Shown here piece after piece: positions 21,476 to 32,461 of a DNA stretch of 64,000 nt. The position numbers were made by a program, and so were the translations under genes. The DNA comes from Imbricaverruca yamaguchii (taxonomy: Eukaryota; Arthropoda; Thecostraca; Neoverrucidae), in the NCBI GenBank assembly GCA_034440575.1, contig JAOTOL010001605.1, forward strand, positions 798,501 through 862,500. The letters run 5' to 3'. The first letter of the stretch is position 1; the number at the start of each line of letters is the position of its first letter. The notes below the pieces were generated by a model, which saw only the letters and a program-made list of their open reading frames with translations, had not been told where the DNA came from and ran no database searches.

Positions 21476-21615
21476 CGCCGGGCTCGGACCGACTGTCGGA
21501 CGGTCGGAGCCGCCGCCTCCGACCGGCCACAGCTCCGACCGACTGTCGGACGGTCGGAGCCGCCGCCTCCGACCGACCACAGCTCCGACCGACGGGGCTC
21601 GGAGCTGTGGCCGGC
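21476..21615. repeat. ~57-bp repeat with internal palindromes
   Basis: Two full copies and a partial copy of a unit containing ACCGACTGTCGGACGGTCGG and AGCCGCCGCCTCCGACCG. ACCGACTGTCGG and its complement within the unit allow local hairpins. The third copy is partly inverted (GAGCTGTGGCCGG). Confidence 0.85.
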
Positions 21616-22571
21616 GGCTGAATCTCCGACCAGCGGTGGGAGCTCGTCGAATTGGCAGGATCGTCGAGGACGATCTCGTTGAAGACTTTGGAAGCGGCAC
21701 ACTTCAGTGGAAATCAGGGTGGCAGGTATTTGGCGTAAATATAAGCGTAGGTATTAAAATGGCAAGTCATGGTGATGCGAAGATGAACAGAAGAGAAAGA
21801 ATGGCGACAGCCAGTACCTTCCAGCATAATCGTGTGCTGATGCTGACGTATCCCTCCGGTGTGATAGTCATGCCCATGGCATTGCGTGATCCCTTGTCAT
21901 ACGCTTCAGAACAGAGAGGTCATGAGGTCGGAGCCTTGACACCTGTATACGCCTAGTGGTATGGCAAGTGTGAGCCTGAGAATCGTGCTCTTTGCATGCA
22001 GAAACTGCATAATAGCATCACATAATGGCAGCTTTGCACAGGATAGGCGCAAGCCAGTTTTGTAAGTCCATCGTGACATGCATCCTTGTCAGATTAACGT
22101 CGCCGTTGCTTAACCGTTTGTAAAAAGATACGTTTTTGCCGACCTACCTACAAAGCGGCCATGTCACTTCACCTCCGCTTCATTCGATTCATCATTAACG
22201 GCTTTTTGCGTTGGCGGCCCGCTTCGATTAAGCAGGTCAGAGGCAGCCAGCCGTTTTCAGGACGCAGTGTTGTGTCCCATACGGGCGGCGCCATCTAGAC
22301 CTGCACGCAACAACGTACTGGGAACTGAACGTGTCCCATCCTCAGCCAGCTATTGGTGACAGACACATACATCGGCTGCCTGCGGCCCGATTGTGTAGCT
22401 CCCCAGGTCACCTCAGGTCAAGACAGCTCAAGACAGCTTCCAGCGTCCGGTGGCTCATTGTTTCGCAACACCGGACACCATCGACTGTTTGTCTGGGATC
22501 AACATAGCGGCCGACAGAAACGCATCTCAACACGCGGCGTTCGCCGGCCTGCCGCCGTGAGACGCCCTGTC
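21616..22571. other. Unassigned sequence
   Basis: No convincing exon or repeat. A 106-aa plus frame at 21636-21956 lacks domain or splice support. Confidence 0.35.
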
Positions 22572-22575
22572 AGGC

Positions 22576-22640
22576 GCTGGGTAAATTCTCCGTCAGAGAG
22601 GTGCCCTCAGTGTAAATTCTCCGCCAGAGAAGTGCCCTCC
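22576..22640. repeat. ~31-bp tandem duplication
   Basis: GTAAATTCTCCGTCAGAGAG then GTGCCCTC is repeated as GTAAATTCTCCGCCAGAGAA then GTGCCCTCC. Confidence 0.8.
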
Positions 22641-23221
22641 GCCAACGTGCTGAATAAACAAACGAGAACCGGAGCAGAGGGCAAAGGGAACAGCGCCACC
22701 CACTAGCTTTGGACGAGCTCAGCATTGATCCTGCGGGGCTACATGGAGGAATCGACCTCAAAATAACGCTCCCGTTCCCCGTCCCCACCTTGGAGGAAGT
22801 TCCAGTGTCACTGTAAATAAACAGCTGAAAATATCCCCGCTGGATCGCCGAGCTAGATCAAACGTTCTTGGTGCCTAAGCGATTAAAGCCGTCAGTTTCA
22901 TGTGAAGGGAAAAACTGCACGCCACGAGCAGAACATCGCTAAAACCAACAACAGTACGAAGCACCGCACGGAGCAAGTAATAGAACATCGATAAACATTC
23001 GAAAACGGTTTTCTAAGCGATATCTTCTCAAATCGAATGAGAATTGTAAGCTTTCGGTTCGAACACTTCCAGTCTTGCCCCCACACCAAGGGTCTTCTGG
23101 ATCTGCCCGCTGGTTTATCACGGAAATTCATACCACAATAACAGAGATCCCGACTCAGCTGACAGCATGATCATGCACTAATATATCAGGGCTAACTTCA
23201 ACAATAAATGGCACGTGTCAA
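22641..23221. other. Unassigned sequence
   Basis: Nothing recognised on either strand. Confidence 0.35.
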
Positions 23222-23262
23222 ATATCACTGTAATGTGCTCAAATAGCACATTACAGTGGTAT
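23222..23262. repeat. Short hairpin, 18-bp arms, 5-nt loop
   Basis: ATATCACTGTAATGTGCT (23222-23239) pairs with AGCACATTACAGTGGTAT (23245-23262) with one G:T-compatible difference. CATTACAGTGG recurs once more at ~23288. Too short for a typical microRNA precursor unless extended; it may be a MITE terminus. Confidence 0.8.
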
Positions 23263-23689
23263 CTGAGCCGTTGATGCGGAAGGCGCAAGCATTACAGTGG
23301 TCAATCAAATTTGATCAATCAAATTATCATCAACATTTGTCAAATCGTAGCTGGAGGTCTCTCACCAAACCAGATAGGGCCCGAGTGCCAACATTTTCAG
23401 ATTGACTATGGAAAATGACAAACTAAAAACGAACGACTACAAAACCAGACGGATCCGAACCCTCAGAGCCACTCCAGACGCCCAGCCGTGTGTCAAGTGT
23501 ATATTTCATATTAGCCATACCTTCCTAATCAGGCTATGAGAACCGAGAAATCCTGAAGGCGTCAGATGCGCTCCAAGCGTCACCTGACGCAAAGCAGCAC
23601 AAGCCGCGCATCCTTCACGGCCGGATCTTGCTAGCAAAAGCGTCACGTTGTTCACCAAATCGCCACCCGCTAGTACACGTCAGGGGGTT
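23263..23689. other. Unassigned sequence
   Basis: No exon or repeat apart from the extra CATTACAGTGG. Duplicated TCAATCAAATT near 23300-23330. Confidence 0.35.
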
Positions 23690-24625
23690 ATGTCGCAGTG
23701 ACGGTATCGCGATGACGGTGTCGTAGTTGTGAGCTCCAGTGGCAGTGACGCAGTGACGACGACGCGTTGCTGCTGGATCGGAACGATATGTCCCGCTGTG
23801 ACCATGTGTTACAGTGACAGCATCGCGGTCATGGTTGCACGCGGTGACGGCGTGTATCGGTGCGACAGCGTCGGTCGGACGGCGTGAATACAGGTCATAG
23901 TGGCAGTGTCGCGGCGACAGTCTCGCAGTGATGATACGTTGCAGTGACTGTGTGCACCGGTGAATGTGTGTCGCGATGACTGTGCTTGCGATGTCGGTGT
24001 CGTAGTGACGATGTCGCAATGACCACGTGTCGCAGTGACAATGGCGCAATGACCACATGTCGCAGTGACAATGTCAGTGACCATGCGTCACAGTGATGAT
24101 CTCGCAATGACCACATGCCACATTAGCGATGTCGCAGTGACTATATCACAGTGACGCTGTCGCAATGACCACATGTCGCAGTGACGATGTCGCAGTAACT
24201 AAATGTCGCAATGATCATGTGTCGCAGTGACAATGGCGCAATTACCACATGTCGCAGTGACGATGGCACAATGGCCACATGTCGCAACGACAATGGCGCA
24301 ATGATCACATGTCGCAGTGACAATGTCAGTGACCATGCGTCGCAGTGATGGTGTCGCAATGACCACATGTCACAGTGACGATGTCGCAGTGACTGTCACA
24401 GTGATGCTGTCGCAATGACCACATGTCGCAGTGACGATGTCGCAGTAACCAAATGTCGCAATGATCATATGTCGCAGTGACAATGGCGCAATTACCATAT
24501 GTCGCAGTGACGATGGCACAATGACCACGTGTCGCAATTACCACCTATCGCAGTGATCACGTGTCGCAGTGACAATGCCGCAGTAACAATGTCGCAGTGA
24601 CCGTGTGTCGCAGTGACGATGAGTC
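23690..24625. repeat. 15/30-bp degenerate minisatellite
   Basis: The basic unit is GTCGCAGTGACGAT; two of them form the 30-bp GTCGCAGTGACAATGGCGCA plus ATGACCACAT. A higher-order block of about 250 bp (24060-24300 versus 24300-24540) is duplicated. The left 250 bp is most diverged. It gives long frames on the minus strand (RHCDTWSLRH-like) that are repeat products. Confidence 0.9.
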
Positions 24626-25099
24626 GCACACACCTCCTACAGCCGCCCCGCCGCGGCAGCCGGACGCGCACCTCTGCATGTACGTGCCCTGCACCCGGCG
24701 AGACGGAGAGAGGGCAGCAAAAACCCGTCTGGTGGAGCGTTCACCCCGACTGGAGACGGCGACCTGAATCAGACCTGCTGGAGCGGCAGGCAGGGAGCCT
24801 GCCCGGGCTGCCAAACAGCGAAATAGGCACCGATGAAAGTCCCCACCGCCGACTGGATCGCATCAAACCAAACAGCACGGCCGGATCTCCATCAGCGCAC
24901 GCCTGAAACTCCAGCATCGGCAGCGTGAAACCTAGCAGGAGTGGGTGGAAAACCGCCAGGGAGAGGGCAGGTGCAGATTATAAGCCCGGTGCTACCAAAC
25001 AAAGAAAATAAAGCTCGGGTTGCCTATTTGGCACCATAATGCAACTGTGGAAGAAATTAGTGATTGCGTCAGCCAAAGTTGATGTTCCACTTGTGCGCA
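24626..25099. other. Unassigned GC-rich sequence
   Basis: A 97-aa plus frame runs through 24613-24906 but shows no domain. No splice evidence. Confidence 0.35.
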
Positions 25100-25129
25100 G
25101 TGTTGTGTTCTGCACCCATGCCCGAGGAT

Positions 25130-25440
25130 AGGAAGCGTACAACTCGAGGATTGTACACATGAGGAATGGACGACTCTTCATCCGAGGAGTGGACGGCTAA
25201 TAATAACACGAGAAATGGACGGTTGGTAACGAGAGGAATGAACGGCTGGTTACGAGAGGAATGAACGGCTGGTTACAAGAGGAATGAACGGCTCGTTTAC
25301 GAGAGGAATGCATGCGTGACAAGACGAGGATCGGATAGCTAAAAACATGATGAATGGCATTTGACCACATGACGAATGGTCGCGTGACAAAGCGAGGAAT
25401 GGACGCCTTACAACGCCAGGAATGGACCTTGCGTGGAAGA
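25130..25440. repeat. ~23-bp degenerate minisatellite
   Basis: The unit is CGAGAGGAATGAACGGCTGG plus TTA; about 10-12 copies, best preserved at 25210-25310. Flanking units (ACATGAGGAATGGACGACTC, CATGACGAATGGTCGCGTG) are progressively diverged. Confidence 0.85.
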
Positions 25441-25537
25441 AAGCGATCGGGCGCCCCGGGAGTCGCCGCGTCTTAAGAACGCAGCCAGGGCGACCTCAAG
25501 CCTGTGTTAAGAGTAGAGGAAATTACTGAGGCTTTCC

Positions 25538-25643
25538 ATGGGAAAGATGACCTTGTGGGAGGAAGCTTCCCAACACGACCCCCACGCGCCCTGTTGCGGC
25601 GGCGCAGCCGATACCCCGCTCGACTTCCGCTGCCAGTGCGCAG
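25538..25643 (+). CDS. Candidate first coding exon (unknown protein)
   Basis: An ATG at 25538 opens a frame MGKMTLWEEASQHDPHAPCC... ending ...DFRCQCAG at CGCAG|GTAAGT, a perfect donor. 35 codons plus one base. The residues include CCGG and CQC but fit no domain that I know. A strong donor in GC-rich DNA can occur by chance, and there is no promoter motif upstream, so this is only a candidate. Confidence 0.25.
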
Positions 25644-26525
25644 GTAAGTCGTGCGAATCACCACTAACCTCCGACGGTCCAAGACGTCGCTCCGGTCCTC
25701 TCGGCGCACGTTCGGCCCGCCTGCCGCACCCAGAGGGTTGTCACACCGAGACTGCGGCCGTCGAGGCGGCGCGCCGGCACCGGCGCCGGCAGCGGCGCCG
25801 ACTAGAGCGTTCCCAGCGGCGGCTAATTTTAGCGCGCCGTTGAGTCACCGGGCCGGCGCTAACGTCGGCTTCACCTGTATTCTGGTGGATCTCTCAGGCA
25901 CGCAGAGCGGCAGGTTCGCGACACATGTTGCGCTGCCGCCCGACTGTCGGTGTGGGTGCGACGTGGCCACAAGTTCGTTGATAATAGCTCGGTGTACTCA
26001 GAGCGGAGAGCGGTATCAGTTCGCACGTTTTCCGTTGATTTTTCCGGCCGTCGACAAGCGCTGGTTCCGAGTCGGCCCGCCGGCTTCAACTCTGCAGCTC
26101 TCTGTTGTTTTGAGAATCACGACATCCAGCCCGCTGGGGACTACGTGGAAACTGGCAGAACCGTCTTGTCACGTGACTAGTCGCAATACGTCACTCCGGG
26201 CGAGGGAGGCGTGGTGGGATGAGGCGGGGGACACAGCCGAGTCCAGACTTCCCTACCCATCCGCCATTGTTTGCTGAAAGGATAGGCCTGGTTCCTGGAG
26301 CAACCAGGATGTATTGGGGTGGGGGATGCATTTTACCCCTTCCTTCTCACACACAAAGGAATATTTCCTAAGGAGGATATCGTATTATGATACTTTCGTA
26401 GACCATTTTTACCATGTTCATAAGAGGATTTATACGGTGTCAACTCCTAAGGCAGGATAAAACGCTATTCTCGCATCACGCGCCCCTCCTCTCCCTGCTG
26501 TACCTCTTACCCATTCCCCGGAATG
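25644..26525. other. Unassigned sequence
   Basis: GC-rich to 26.25 kb, then mixed. A 208-aa plus frame at 25651-26277 has no domain and is probably a GC-rich shadow. Confidence 0.35.
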
Positions 26526-26919
<394 letters not shown>

Positions 26920-27241
26920 CAAGGCAGCATCGCTGAGTCAGCCCATGAGCAAATCTACGTCAGCACACATTAACTAGCATCTGGTGACTTGGGCATACAA
27001 ATATGCGCCATCGTTTATCTGCGAAGCATAAGCAACATTATTTATCTTCCGCATTGGCGGTGCTGACTTGCGACCCAAGTCTCATAGTATGGGCAGCGCC
27101 AAGGGGGTGGGGGATGTGTCCTCGAAAGTGAAGCTGGCCTTAGGCGTTACTTAGATAGAATTGACCGAAAGCCGTACTGTTTTTGGTCAATTCTATCCAA
27201 TCCTATCCAAAGTCCATGGCGCCGAAGATATCTCACTGTGT
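26920..27241. other. Unassigned; possible older element end
   Basis: GGGCAGCGCCAAGGGGGTGG at ~27090 resembles the terminus of the adjacent MITE. TTGACCGAAAGCCGTACTGT near 27160 is followed by an inverted TTTTGGTCAATTCTATCC. No gene. Confidence 0.35.
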
Positions 27242-27436
27242 ATTAGCATCGGATGCGCAGCCAAGGGGGTGGGCCCCTTCCCTTAATAACAAAAAAATAC
27301 ATTAGATCAAGCAAGAAATTTGGATATGTTCACAACGGAAAACAAGACAATTTTCGACGCGCGAAACAGTCCGTTTCATTGCATTTTTTGGGGGGGTTAA
27401 CCTACAGAAAATCCTGGCTGCGCCCCTGATGAGCAT
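27242..27436. mobile_element. 179-bp hAT-like MITE with 8-bp target duplication
   Basis: ATTAGCAT (27242-27249) and ATGAGCAT (27429-27436) flank an element whose left end is CGGATGCGCAGCCAAGGGGG and whose right end, on the minus strand, is CAGGGGCGCAGCCAGGATTT. The TIRs share GCGCAGCCA. An 8-bp duplication is the hAT hallmark. The interior has no coding capacity. Confidence 0.75.
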
Positions 27437-27814
27437 ACCAAATTAAGATAATTGGCCGACAAGTAGCGTGTGGAAAATGGGTGCCACAACCGAAGCTATT
27501 TTTGCACCACACACACCAGCCATCAGAAATAAATGGCACTGAAGTGGGTCGCCCGCTGCACTCCAGCTGCACAGTCGGGATCAGCGACAGCGGCTGCCAT
27601 ATTTATTTGGCATCCCGTGCCCAGCTGGCGACCTTCTGAGGCTGCCGGCGGGGCAGAGCTAATCCGCCGGCACAGCTGGGTCAGGTGTGGTCGGCACCCC
27701 CACCCCCACCGCGTGCCGACAGGTGGTGGTGCGCCCCGACAGTCTGCCGCCGACAGGTGCCAGACTGTCGTGGTCCCCCGGTCTGGCGACAGGTCCCCCG
27801 GTCCCGCACCGATA
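27437..27814. other. Unassigned GC-rich sequence
   Basis: Short repeats of GACAGGTGG, GACAGGTGCC and GACAGGTCCCCCGGTC near 27717-27800. Open frames lack domains. Confidence 0.35.
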
Positions 27815-28137
27815 TGGGGAAGAGACGCTTTAGTTCCAGAGCACCACACATGTACAACTCACTGCAACCTGAGCTGACGCGACTTCCCGTGTCAATCTTT
27901 GATCGCCACCCACGGGAGTATCTACTTGACGTGCCGCCCGTGCCGGACTGATAGACTGCTCGACTTGCTGTTATTTTTTATTATTATTTTTTTATTTTTG
28001 AAATTTATTTATTTAACTTGTATTCTGTGATTTTGACCCTCTTTTTTACCCTTTGTGCTGTGTTGTTTTATCTATTTGACGCGACGTCGTAATAGCCACA
28101 AGTCAATTGTGGATGACCTCAATAAAGTCTGTCTGTC
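27815..28137 (+). mobile_element. 5'-truncated CR1/L2-like LINE 3' end
   Basis: The frame RRFSSRAPHMYNSLQPELTR then LPVSIFDRHPREYL ends at a TGA near 27950. It aligns with ALYNELPHELRKLPVPTFGR of the LINE at 6.5-8.9 kb. The 3' UTR is T-rich and ends AATAGCCACAAGTCAATTGT, then GGATGACCTCAATAAAG and (TCTG)n, matching the other LINE's terminus. A short terminal microsatellite is typical of CR1-clade ends. Confidence 0.85.
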
Positions 28138-28326
28138 TGGTGCCGGACATCCGACACGCGCTGGCGCTCTGCGGGCCGTCGGGAAGTCGACCGCCGTCGG
28201 CAGAGGGGATGAGGACTTCTGACGATTTGCAAATGCAGGAACTAGGGTGGGTATGCGGATGAAGCAGTACGATGGAACTGCAGCCATGGGTGGTGAATGT
28301 GGTGTTGTGGTAATTGCATGTGCACA

Positions 28327-28640
28327 GGCGCGCACCCAGGATTTTTCATGGGGGGGGGGCCGAAAGATCCTTGGCCGGCTCCAAAGGGCAACTGACCGGC
28401 TCCAAAGGGCACTTTGCGGCCCGGGGGACACTGGAAGGTCTGTTGACCGGGGGGGGGGGCGTGAAAATGTTTGGCCAAATGGGCAGTTTTGGGCCCAAGG
28501 ACATCTCTGGCACAGACGGGGTCTAGGCGGTGTTTTGGAATGTTCCGGCCAAGAGGGCTTAAAGGGCACTTTTGGCCAAAAGGGCCTTTGGCTCATGGTG
28601 GGCGGGGCCCCCGGGGCCCCCCCCCCGGCCTGAAAGTTGC
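28327..28640. mobile_element. hAT-like terminus followed by ~25-bp G-rich repeats
   Basis: CAGGCGCGCACCCAGGATTT resembles the MITE end at 27.43 kb (CAGGGGCGCAGCCAGGATTT). Internally GACCGGCTCCAAAGGGCA is doubled, and AAAGGGC / GGCCAAAAGGGC motifs recur to 28590. The opposite end is not clear; it stops in a GGGGCCCCCGGGG tract. Confidence 0.5.
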
Positions 28641-29384
28641 ACTGCATCAACTCCGGCGATTTGTTTTGACACAATAAAAAAATCAATTACAACGTGGCAG
28701 ACCAATGCTTCCAAAACCATACAAAACGACGAAACCACGGGGAAATTCCCACTGTTTTGCGTAGCTTAAGAATAGATGACCTTACTTGATGAAGGAAAGA
28801 AGGGTACAGCCAGGAATTGACCGCAGAACTATTCATATTTTGAATTGAGGATGGATCATGAGGAAAATTGGAGCAACCTATCATCCTATCCATGTTTATT
28901 ATGTTCAAAATCAAAGCGCAAATACCTATAATTATGAATGGCTTTTGGGAGAGGTGGGTCCGGAGCACGTGTGTTGATTTGTGAAAATTATGGAGGACAA
29001 TGCATAAAGACAATGGGTGGAACCAAATGATTTAGAAGTACACTCCATAGGGTCCCACGTTAAAAGTTGAAATTATTGTGCACAAAATCAACACGGAGGG
29101 TGCACTTGCCCCTCAGAACTATATAAAACAACACCCCTGATCAGGGATTATGTAATCTGTGTGATCCGGTCGAGGTACTCAAACACTAATACATATCTTA
29201 TGATCATGGATATAACTTCTTATCCCGCAATAATGGAGAAGTCATTATTGTGCCCCTGGTCATGTTCTTCTACTGAAATGCAACACCAGCATGACGTATC
29301 ATTTTATGCTCCAACTTACTACATTATAATGCAATATTCACATAAAGCATATGTATGTACATATGTGGATATATTTATAAATAT
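28641..29384. other. Unassigned AT-rich sequence
   Basis: No exon, RNA or repeat recognised. Confidence 0.4.
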
Positions 29385-29560
29385 AGATGTATTTATATAT
29401 ATATATATATGCATATATATGTATATATGCATATATATGAATATATGCATATATATATGTATATATGCCCATATATATGTATATATATGCATATATATGT
29501 ATATATGCATATATATACCTATATATGCATATATATACCTCTATGTATATATATATTTCC
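29385..29560. repeat. AT-rich degenerate (ATATATGC)n-like repeat
   Basis: [24 protein letters not shown] modules are repeated. It contains many short palindromes (ATATATGCATATAT). Confidence 0.9.
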
Positions 29561-29708
29561 TGGTCACACTGCCCCGACGAAAGAAGGGTTTACAGATATC
29601 TTTTTTTATGCAGTGATCATAGCATGCATGCAAAAGTTATTGCCTTCCTGCTTCTGGTCATTCCCATACTTGACCGAGCAATTTGGGGTAGCCCTTGCTG
29701 ATGTGAAT

Positions 29709-29711
<3 letters not shown>

Positions 29712-29747
<36 letters not shown>

Positions 29748-29763
29748 ACACAAACACACGCAC
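29712..29763. repeat. (CA)n microsatellite
   Basis: (CA)n at 29710-29747 followed by imperfect CACAAACACACG. Confidence 0.95.
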
Positions 29764-30418
29764 AAACAAATGACCGGTTGGCATGTCAGTACATGGATAT
29801 AGATTCGTTGTAAAACGTTTTATTTTGTCCATGCCTTACGCCTTATGTATGTTATGAATAGTGGCATGCGAAGAAAAGGTGATGGAACTAGGACAGCGGT
29901 ACGGGCTTCAGCAAAAGGTTATATCCATGATGCTGCAGATTTGACACTCTGGAGACGTCACTGGACAACGGAATCCACGATGGCTGGAACTCTGTACTCC
30001 TCCACACGAGGTTCAAAATTCCCTCTTAATCGGGATGCTCCGCAATCTTCGAACGTCATATCACTATAATAGCTTATAACGTCATGACGTTATTATGCTA
30101 TTATGAATAATAGCAGAGGCATCCATAATATCCTAGTGGTATTACCAGTCATGACCACATCGTTATTCGCACCCGACCTCGTATCGGTGCCTGGCCAGTT
30201 GCGACAAACCTGTCGCTGGCAACATGAGAAGGTTCTGATCTGATCAAAACAGGCGGCGCGCCGCCCCGCCCTGATCTGTAGCCTGTCCTGTAGCCGGAGC
30301 CGCCGTCGCGGCAGCGCCTTAGGAGCTGGACGGCGGGACAACAACCATACTGCTCATGAGCAATGCATAGCTGGTCATTAAGAGCCACGTGTAAGTCACG
30401 GCGTCGGGCTGTTGTTCC
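29764..30418. other. Unassigned, containing an 18-bp perfect palindrome
   Basis: ATAACGTCATGACGTTAT at 30076-30093 is a perfect palindrome, extended imperfectly (TAATAGC ... GCTATTA) to 30067-30103; it joins two CRE-like half sites. The rest shows nothing recognisable. Confidence 0.5.
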
Positions 30419-30715
30419 AGAGACTCCGCGACATGGGTCGCTGTCACAGAGGTCGGCATCTCTGTGACAGGGGGCATCGGTCGAGACGTTGACATGCCAG
30501 CGGCATGGTCCGCTGTTCCGGAGGTCGGCATCTCTGTGACATAGGGCGCCGTTCGAGACGTTGGCATTCCAGTGGCACTGGCGCTGTTCGAGACGTTGAC
30601 ATCCCAGCGGCACGGGCCGCTGTTCCAGAGGTCGGCATCTCTGCGACAGGGGGAACCGTTCGAGACGTTGACACCCCAGCGACACGGGCCGCTGTTCCAC
30701 CGACCGCCACCGCCG
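30419..30715. repeat. 72-bp minisatellite, about 4 copies
   Basis: The unit includes CGAGACGTTGACATCCCAGC, GGCACGGGCCGCTGTTCCAG and AGGTCGGCATCTCTGTGACA. One unit is shortened near 30575. 72 is divisible by three, which keeps frames open on both strands (205-233 aa minus), but no domain is seen. Confidence 0.9.
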
Positions 30716-31014
30716 TGGCCCGGGGCGGGGACGCTGCCCCGTCTCCAGCCGGGATGGCGTGTCGCCTCGTCCGACGTCGGCCAGAGTCGACGGTCCGTCC
30801 GCCTGCTGACGCCGCTCGGGTCCGGCTGACGGTGCCGATTCGACACACAATGGGGCCGGCCGCCGGCGGTCGGATGTCGGCTCGGGCGCTGCTGTCCGGG
30901 CAGCGGCGCCGTGAGTCTGCTGACGTGAGCAGACACACGGGTCTGACCCTCCGTCTGGTCAGCCCTGTGTCTGACCGAGCAGGGCGCTCAGGCACAGGCC
31001 TGGTGTGTGTCTGA
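30716..31014. other. Unassigned GC-rich sequence
   Basis: No repeat or exon called. Confidence 0.35.
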
Positions 31015-31560
31015 CCCGCCGGGGCGGAGCGGGCGGCACCTGATGTACCTGACCGGCCGGGAGGGGGGGACAGGAGGTACCTGCCGGAGCCGACCGGTCA
31101 GGGCGAGACGGACGGCACCTGCCGTACCTGACCGACCGGGGCTTGGGGGGGGGGGGGGGGCGAGACACCTGACGTACCTGACCGACCGGGGCTTGGGGGG
31201 GGAGACACCTGACGTACCTGACCGACCGGGGCTTGGGGGGGAGACACCTGACGTACCTGACCGACCGGGGCTTGGGGGGAGACACCTGACGTACTTGACC
31301 GACCGGGGCTTGGGAGGTGACACCTGACGTACTTGACCGACCGGGGCTGGGGGGAGACACCTGACGTACGTGACGACCGGGGCTTGGGGGAGACACCTGA
31401 CGTACCTGACCGGCCGGGAGGGGGGACAGGAGGCACCGCCGGAGCCGACCGGTCAGGGCGAGACGGACGGCACCTGCCGTACCTGACCAGCCGGGGCTTG
31501 GGGGGTGGGGGGGAGGCGAGACACCTGCGTACCTGACAGATCGGCGCGAGACGGACGATA
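31015..31560. repeat. ~38-bp G-rich minisatellite, about 9 core copies
   Basis: The unit is CGACCGGGGCTTGGGGGG then AGACACCTGACGTACCTGAC. A flanking 46-bp variant (GCCGGAGCCGACCGGTCAGG then GCGAGACGGACGGCACC) appears on both sides at 31085-31130 and 31437-31480. Poly-G runs of 6-16 could form G-quadruplexes. Confidence 0.9.
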
Positions 31561-31828
31561 ACTGACGTACACGGCCGACGCATGCACAAGCACCATGTGC
31601 AATTTCAGATAATTTCTGGGAGGTCCTCTAGTGTTATGTTTTAAGTACAAGCGCGACTTGGGCTAGGATCCATGCAGTCAGCTAGGCTGCCAAGGATAAC
31701 CGCCATCTCTCAATTTGCAATCCGAACGGTCCGCACCAGGCAGAACCAGCTAGTCGCATCTGGTTAAGTTGGAGCATTTTGCATCCATTCGCGGCGAGTA
31801 CTCGGAACCGCATTCAGCGGCACCTGTT

Positions 31829-32090
31829 TCTCTGTCGGCCGCCACAGACCCCCCTCCCCACACACCAAACAGAGGTCACATGGTCATCCGTTTCTCTGTC
31901 GGCCGCCACGTCCGCCCCCTCCCCACACCCCACCCCCAGCGGTCACACGGTCACCGGTTTCTCTGCCGGCAGGGGTCAAACGGTCGCCGGTTGCTCTGTC
32001 GGCCGCCACGTACGTCCGCCCCATCCAGGGGTCATAAGGTCACCAGTTTACTGTCGGCCGCCGTGGACGCGCGCCCCACCCAGAGTTCCC
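31829..32090. repeat. ~60-65-bp degenerate minisatellite, about 4 copies
   Basis: The repeated core is GGTCACCGGTTTCTCTGTCG then GCCGCCACGTCCGCCCC with variable C-rich spacers. Confidence 0.8.
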
Positions 32091-32461
32091 ACGGCTGGGC
32101 GAAGTGACGTGTGCGGGCAATGTCGACCAGACTATTCAGCCAGACTATTCAGCCTCCGCCCGGCGGCTTCCCACACGTCTAGCGACCGGCGGTCCATAGC
32201 ACGTGTCCACCGCCAGCTTGACCCTCACCCACGCGGGTCTCGCCGGGAGGCCGCGGCCGGCCGTCGACAGCTCTATAATCAGCTGGCGGCCCGCGCCGCC
32301 CAGCAGCTTCCGCTCGTCACTGGGGCGTGGCCGGGCGTCAGCGCGCCCGCCCAGCTGACCAGTCACGTCACGTGACGTGACGTGACGGTCGCGCTGTGCC
32401 GGGAACACCGTCAGACCGGTGGCCGTCTGAAGGCGAGCGGGCGGTCTGATCCGGCGGGACG
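32091..32461. other. GC-rich sequence with a 20-bp perfect palindrome
   Basis: GTCACGTCACGTGACGTGAC at 32362-32381 is a perfect palindrome centred on an E-box CACGTG and flanked by CRE-like GTCACGT. No exon. Confidence 0.6.

Noticed and set aside
23690..24625. CRISPR-like alternation of repeats and spacers
   Set aside because: Units are contiguous and degenerate with no unique spacers, and the DNA is eukaryotic.
30149..30995. Overlapping 183-233-aa frames in the 72-bp repeat region
   Set aside because: Open on both strands because of GC-rich 72-bp units; no domain.
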